From the NCBI RefSeq assembly GCF_036324505.1, contig NC_086368.1:20438878-20502877 (forward strand): a stretch of 64,000 nt of DNA. Reading direction: 5' to 3'. Below are positions 59,060-64,000 of this stretch, one piece after another. Position 1 is the first letter of the stretch. Every line of letters begins with the position of its first letter. Made by a program: the position numbers and the translations under genes. This DNA comes from Eleginops maclovinus. Taxonomy: Eukaryota; Chordata; Actinopteri; Perciformes; Eleginopidae. The notes under the pieces were generated by a model, which made no database searches, was not told where the DNA came from, and worked only from the letters and a program-made list of their open reading frames with translations.

Positions 59060-62000
59060 AAAACTTCCTCTGTGGTTGGTTTTTATTTTTTATTTTTGCA
59101 GTTGAGGTTGGCTTCATAACATCACAGTGTAATACATCCACAAATTAGAGCCTCTTAATATACAAACCTTTCATTATGAATTAAACTTGTGTCTTTATGC
59201 CTGTTTGTTTTGCTTCATGACATTTCCAGATCTGCCAAGTCAGCTACAGTTTCATGAAACAATTTGAAACAGTTTGTCTGGTCACGGTGCAACAACAGTG
59301 TAACATTATTTGATATTTTCAGCTGAATAAATGCGTCGAGCAAAACACCAAAACAAAGTAGTAAAGGTTTTTAACCTCGATCCTGCTTTCCAGGTATTCC
59401 AGTCTGATGCTGTATGACATGTTCAATATGGTTTCTGTGATTCAGTGCTAATAAATCAATCCTTTTCAGAGATCTGGTGCAAGTTTTAGAGGAAACATAC
59501 ATCGTAAAGATGAATCGGCCCTATTTTGACCTTCTCTACTCAAACTTTTATCCAGTTTTACGTCCGGTGGACTTTCAGAGAGAAAACAGAAACATTTAAG
59601 ATGCAAAATCGTCTTGGCAGATGAAAATTTCCACATAATTTCCAAGAGAACCAAATGTCTTCCATATGGTGGCATAAAAGTGAGGGGATTGAGAGGCAGG
59701 GTTGTATGGCTGCTGAGAAACAAAAAAATGTACACATTTCAAACATGTTTTACATCAGGAACTCTCACAGGATTATACTGCAGTTAAGCTGGACACCAGG
59801 CGGACATTTACAAGCTTTCCTCTCGCGCATCGTTTGACCTGTGGAGCGAAGCGGGAAAGTGTTGCAGCGAACAGCTTCTCGTCTTGTCTCCTAGTTAGCT
59901 CTTTATTCTCCCTGTGAAATCTTTGCATCAGACAACCTAGCCTGCAGTCAACTGTCAAAATCCCATGGACCGGAGCCAAAGATGATATACACACACTGCC
60001 TTCTCAACATAAACCACTGTGCAGAGCCAAGCTGCAAAACAGATGTCAGGAACTACCACGACACAGTGGTGGTCCCCTCCACAGGACCGGCTATCTGTGG
60101 ACACAGTTTATTTATCTAGCCTTATTTTATGTTTTCAAATGCCGTTACTTTCTCTGCCTACTTTGGTTTCATTTTTATTTTGGTATTGACAATCCCAGTG
60201 CATCTGACTGGTCAATACATTATATATTTTCTTTTTTTTCTTTAACCTCAGTTTCTGTTCATGTTTTTCTCAAGCAGCTACACCTAAGTCTTTTACTCCG
60301 CTGTCATTCATCACTCCACATGAAGAAATCCACCAGAGACCTTTCTTACTTTGAAATCTTTAACCTGCCATTGGCTCCAATGTTTCTGTAGGTAACAGGC
60401 CTACTCCGGTCTGCTGGTGTTTCCTTTAGGAAAAGAAAACCTGCACTTTGTGTTTTCAATTAGTCACCCTTGTTAAATAAAAAAAAGTCTCCACAACCTT
60501 CCGAGTTGCTCTGTGAGGCTGCACAGTTGTGATTCAAGCTAAAAGGTAAACGTTTATGCTAACATATCGTTATTCCACCTCAATATCTTCTTTCTTCTGA
60601 TAATATATATTTTTTAAAGGGGTTCTCTGTTTTACTGCCATAAAGTGTACTGTTTTTTTTTTATCCATCTTATTTATAATGTTATTTCTTCGTACTAGGC
60701 CTTGTCTGTTGTCTGTTGTGTGTTGTGGGGCATAGATTACTCTGATTACTCTGATATGGTTATTTTCAGTAACTTTGTTTTTGTTAAGTGTGTTTTATGT
60801 TTGTTATAGGATACAAAGGGCTTCCAGATGCCACATTTGTTTACAGTATTACTATATAAGCAGCTGGTCTGTGCCAAAAGTGTTGGTTTATGCATCCTTT
60901 ATCACACAAGGGAGTACTGCTGCACTTTAGGCTCACTATGGCAGTGCTATCATTCACATTTTAAAGCCAGTTTACAAATAACCATGTTCATAATCTGAGA
61001 TTAGTGTGTTATCATGCTGAGATTGCTAATTACACTCTAAGTAAAGCTGAGGCTGATGGCATTGATGTTTACTTGATGGTAAATGGATCACCAATGTCAT
61101 TAGGAGCCATCCGTAGGAGCATGTGAATGTGTGCACCATATTTTTTAATGGCAATACATTTAACTAAACTAAAATCCTGTTATACTCATTTCATTCTAGT
61201 CAAAGGGATGCACACAAAAGATGAGACATGCATGTAATGGCACAGGTCTTCTGCTTCATGAAGTGAACATTACCGCGCACCTCTGTACACACTGCTTTTA
61301 TTTGAGTGGAAACGCTTCCTCATCATTTTTTCATACTTGACCAACCGTACTCTGGCGAGGAGGAGGTGATTTTTCATTGTTGCCTGTCCACGTCTGTTTC
61401 AATAAGGATGACTGATGTGTGTGTTTGCCCCGAGAGACCATGGCGGTTCCCCTCAAACTAAAATCACAAGCCTTAGCCCCATAGTGTAAACTACATCTTG
61501 AGAGCCCATATGGGGAGAAATGCAGTAATTTATGGAGCTAATAAATGTGAACTTAGTATTTTTCTTTTTGCACAGCCAAGTTATGGATCACAATTTGTCA
61601 TTACCACAGTTCTTGACTAAAAACTTGACACAAAAAATGTTATTTTGGGCTTGAATTCACCTCAGGATTAAATGTGTATGCATTTCATTTTGTCATAAAG
61701 GCAAATGTGTTTTAGCTTCACAAACAAAATACTTCTTTTCTTCCCTTCCCCCTTTCTTTCTGCCTCCATCTTTCACATGTAATTATTCCTTTCTTTGTCT
61801 GGGTTGCTGACAAAGTCTACAAGACAAGCAGGAGGAATTTCACTTCATGTGTTTGTAGTTAGCGCTGCCTGGCTGTTTTTATGTCTAATGGTTCGACTCA
61901 GAGTATGTTGCGTTTATGATGCTGTATTTTCCAGTCTGAATGTTGACGGCGTTTTGAGTGATTAGGGAGGATTTTTTTCTGTTTCCTTAGGCACTGCATG

Positions 62001-64000
62001 TGATGTTTTCTCATAGTTTTCAAAGAATAAGATCAGGCTGTAGGGTGTCTTACAGCAACTTCAATCTTAAGATCATTTGCTGTCCAGACTGATGAGACAA
62101 CACACACACTATTCTCAATCAACCTCTTAGAAATATTTAATGAGTGAACACATGGTGCGCCTTAAATAAGTCAGTTCCCTACAATGAGTTACATACAGCC
62201 TTATAAAGTAGAACAAACAAAACCATTAAACCATCTCTGTGCCATAAAACACATCCCAGTGCCAGGTGCTGCCCATACAGGCAGGAAATCTCATCACCCT
62301 TCCCAGCAGGGATTCTAACAAAGGGGTGACCCGATAACCTGAAGTCATATGTTTTTTCTTGGACAACCACATGATAAAACAAAGATGTTTTTACCCAAAA
62401 GAAACTTTCCTTTCCAATAAATTGACACAGGTTTTAAACACCCTTCAATTATTACCATATAAAAACTCTAATGTTTTGATTATGGTTGCTCAAGAGCACA
62501 ACCCAGCAGGTATTTTGTGAAAGGTGGGCGAAACTCTAGACAGAGATACATTCACACCTACGAACAATCAAGAGTCATCATATCAACTCAACTGAAAGTA
62601 TTTGGAGTGTATAATGTATTTGTTGTTTGTAATTTAAATGGATTGAATCCTTTTCTTAATAGAAATAGTAAAGCAGATTTAATTTGCAGCACTGTTTGCA
62701 CCTTGGTTCAAAACCATCATTGAAATAGGGCTGGGCATTTAGTTAAACATACTACATTTCTTCCTGAAAAAGCACAGTCCTGCAGGATAGGTGTTTTTTT
62801 GTATGAAAAGGATTGGTAGATATGGCATCTGGAAATCAATTTAACAAAGTTTTGGGTGGTATTTCTCAAGCTGGTTTTATTGAAAGTTGGAAGCACAGAC
62901 TTGGAGCAGAAGTTGTTTAATCTTAAAGCTGAAAGAACTGCTCTTATCTCCACATCACGGATTGAATAACAAGTTTAGCAATATAAAATTTTACTTATGC
63001 AATAATATAAATGAGTGAAATGTGAACAGAAACAAAATGACTCATGAAAGTAACAGCTGTTTTGGACTAATGACCTGATCCAGGCAAACGATCAAGCTAA
63101 GGAATGAAACTTGGTTATCAGGAAGTCGTTCAAACACATTTCACATGTTGCGCGACCAACAATGTGACCTCAGATGACCTAGAATTCCGCTCTTCATCCT
63201 GTCTGATGTCTGCTTTGATCCATTGTTCCCAAAATAAATCAGTCAAATCCTATTCTAGATGTGTAAAGGTTTTAAAAAAACACTCTTTCATGATTTTCCT
63301 CGCCATCTTTGCTGCTCTTTTCATGTGTTCTTCCTGACCCTGTGTTTCCTTTTCATCTGTCGTGGTCGTCTGACGGACAGACTTGGGGGTGAACTTCCAG
63401 CAAAGGCCAGTATCAGATGTATTACTAATGCACGTAACATGGATATCAAGTTCCTGGCAATGTTTGACCCTAATTGCAGGCTGAATATCTCCAAAAGTGG
63501 AAAATTAGTGGCTATCCTCATATTGCCAGAGACTCTCCATCGTGCTTTGAATCCTGTTTGTTATTACCCACTGTGGTTTGCACAGTCATGCAGAACTTTG
63601 AGGGTCTGCAACTTTTCATAAAACTGCGATGCTTTGGCTTCAGGAGTGCTGCTGCAGTAATCCTCGGAGAAGGCTAAGAGTCCATTAGTTTCAGGAAGAG
63701 ATTTCTGGGCAAACTTTGAAGAAATAATCTTTGGGACTTTGTAGCAAAACTCTTTCCCATCGTCTCACCCACTCAGATCTACTAAAAGGAGTCATTCACA
63801 GCGAGTGAATTGTTCACAAACTGCATGTCACTCATCTCCAGGGCCACAGAGAGGAGGGTGATCTCACTGGGTAGTTAAGTCTCTCCCTCTCCGCTTTGTT
63901 CCAGCACCTTAGGGGACATTGACTTGCTCAAACTCAAACAACCTGGTTCTGCTCCTAAAACAATGCGAGGCCAAATGGCCGAGGAGAAATGGAACTGGAA
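59060..64000. other. Right-end region without a recognisable gene
   Basis: About 5 kb of AT-rich sequence. Open frames here are short, lack family resemblance and have no consistent splice neighbours. No tRNA, transposase or tandem array is seen. It may be intergenic or an intron of a gene lying beyond the window. Confidence 0.5.

Noticed and set aside
59466..63677. Several 60-120-codon frames at the right end
   Set aside because: No domain signatures, no splice partners and ordinary AT-rich composition.

Overview
The window is euchromatic DNA from a ray-finned (teleost-type) fish. Genes are split into short exons with vertebrate GT-AG introns, (CA)n/(TG)n arrays of 50-66 units are frequent, and decayed Tc1/mariner and hAT transposons of fish type are present. 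The spliced products match vertebrate protein families end to end. Identifications come from reading translations against remembered family sequences; no database search was run.

Layout, left to right. 1-5,400: a (CA)n tract, then a poorly resolved minus-strand gene whose likely first exon (4925-5218) has one hydrophobic segment, with a strong CTCF-type motif behind its promoter. 5,865-6,384: an internally deleted Tc1/mariner copy with both inverted repeats. 7,060-10,200 (-): psma5, complete, 9 coding exons, 241 aa. 10,668-10,739 (+): tRNA-Glu(TTC). 11,663-18,964 (+): mxra8, 12 exons, 438 aa, with large complementary dinucleotide arrays in introns 6 and 7. 21,393-37,217 (-): per3, 21 coding exons adding up to exactly 1,265 codons plus stop, with a 5'UTR intron, an upstream ORF and an E-box upstream. 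Its intron between the 119-nt and 199-nt exons holds a broken hAT transposon and a decayed direct copy of per3's own PAS-region exons. 38,486-45,748 (-): vamp3, 102 aa, with its start codon split by intron 1. 47,401-48,673 (-): a four-exon gene for a 105-aa small secreted or single-pass protein that I cannot name. 50,240-57,776 (+): ccdc3, 3 exons, 275 aa, with a (GT)66 array in the 3'UTR. From about 59,060 to the end I see no supported gene.

The genes are not one pathway: proteasome core (psma5), Ig-type adhesion membrane protein (mxra8), circadian clock repressor (per3), vesicle SNARE (vamp3) and a secreted coiled-coil factor (ccdc3). The per3-vamp3 pairing is the conserved vertebrate neighbourhood. 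The most novel items are the decayed intragenic duplication inside per3, the small four-exon gene with a Gla-domain-like CX4C stretch and Gla-like intron phases, and the complementary repeats flanking mxra8 exon 7.
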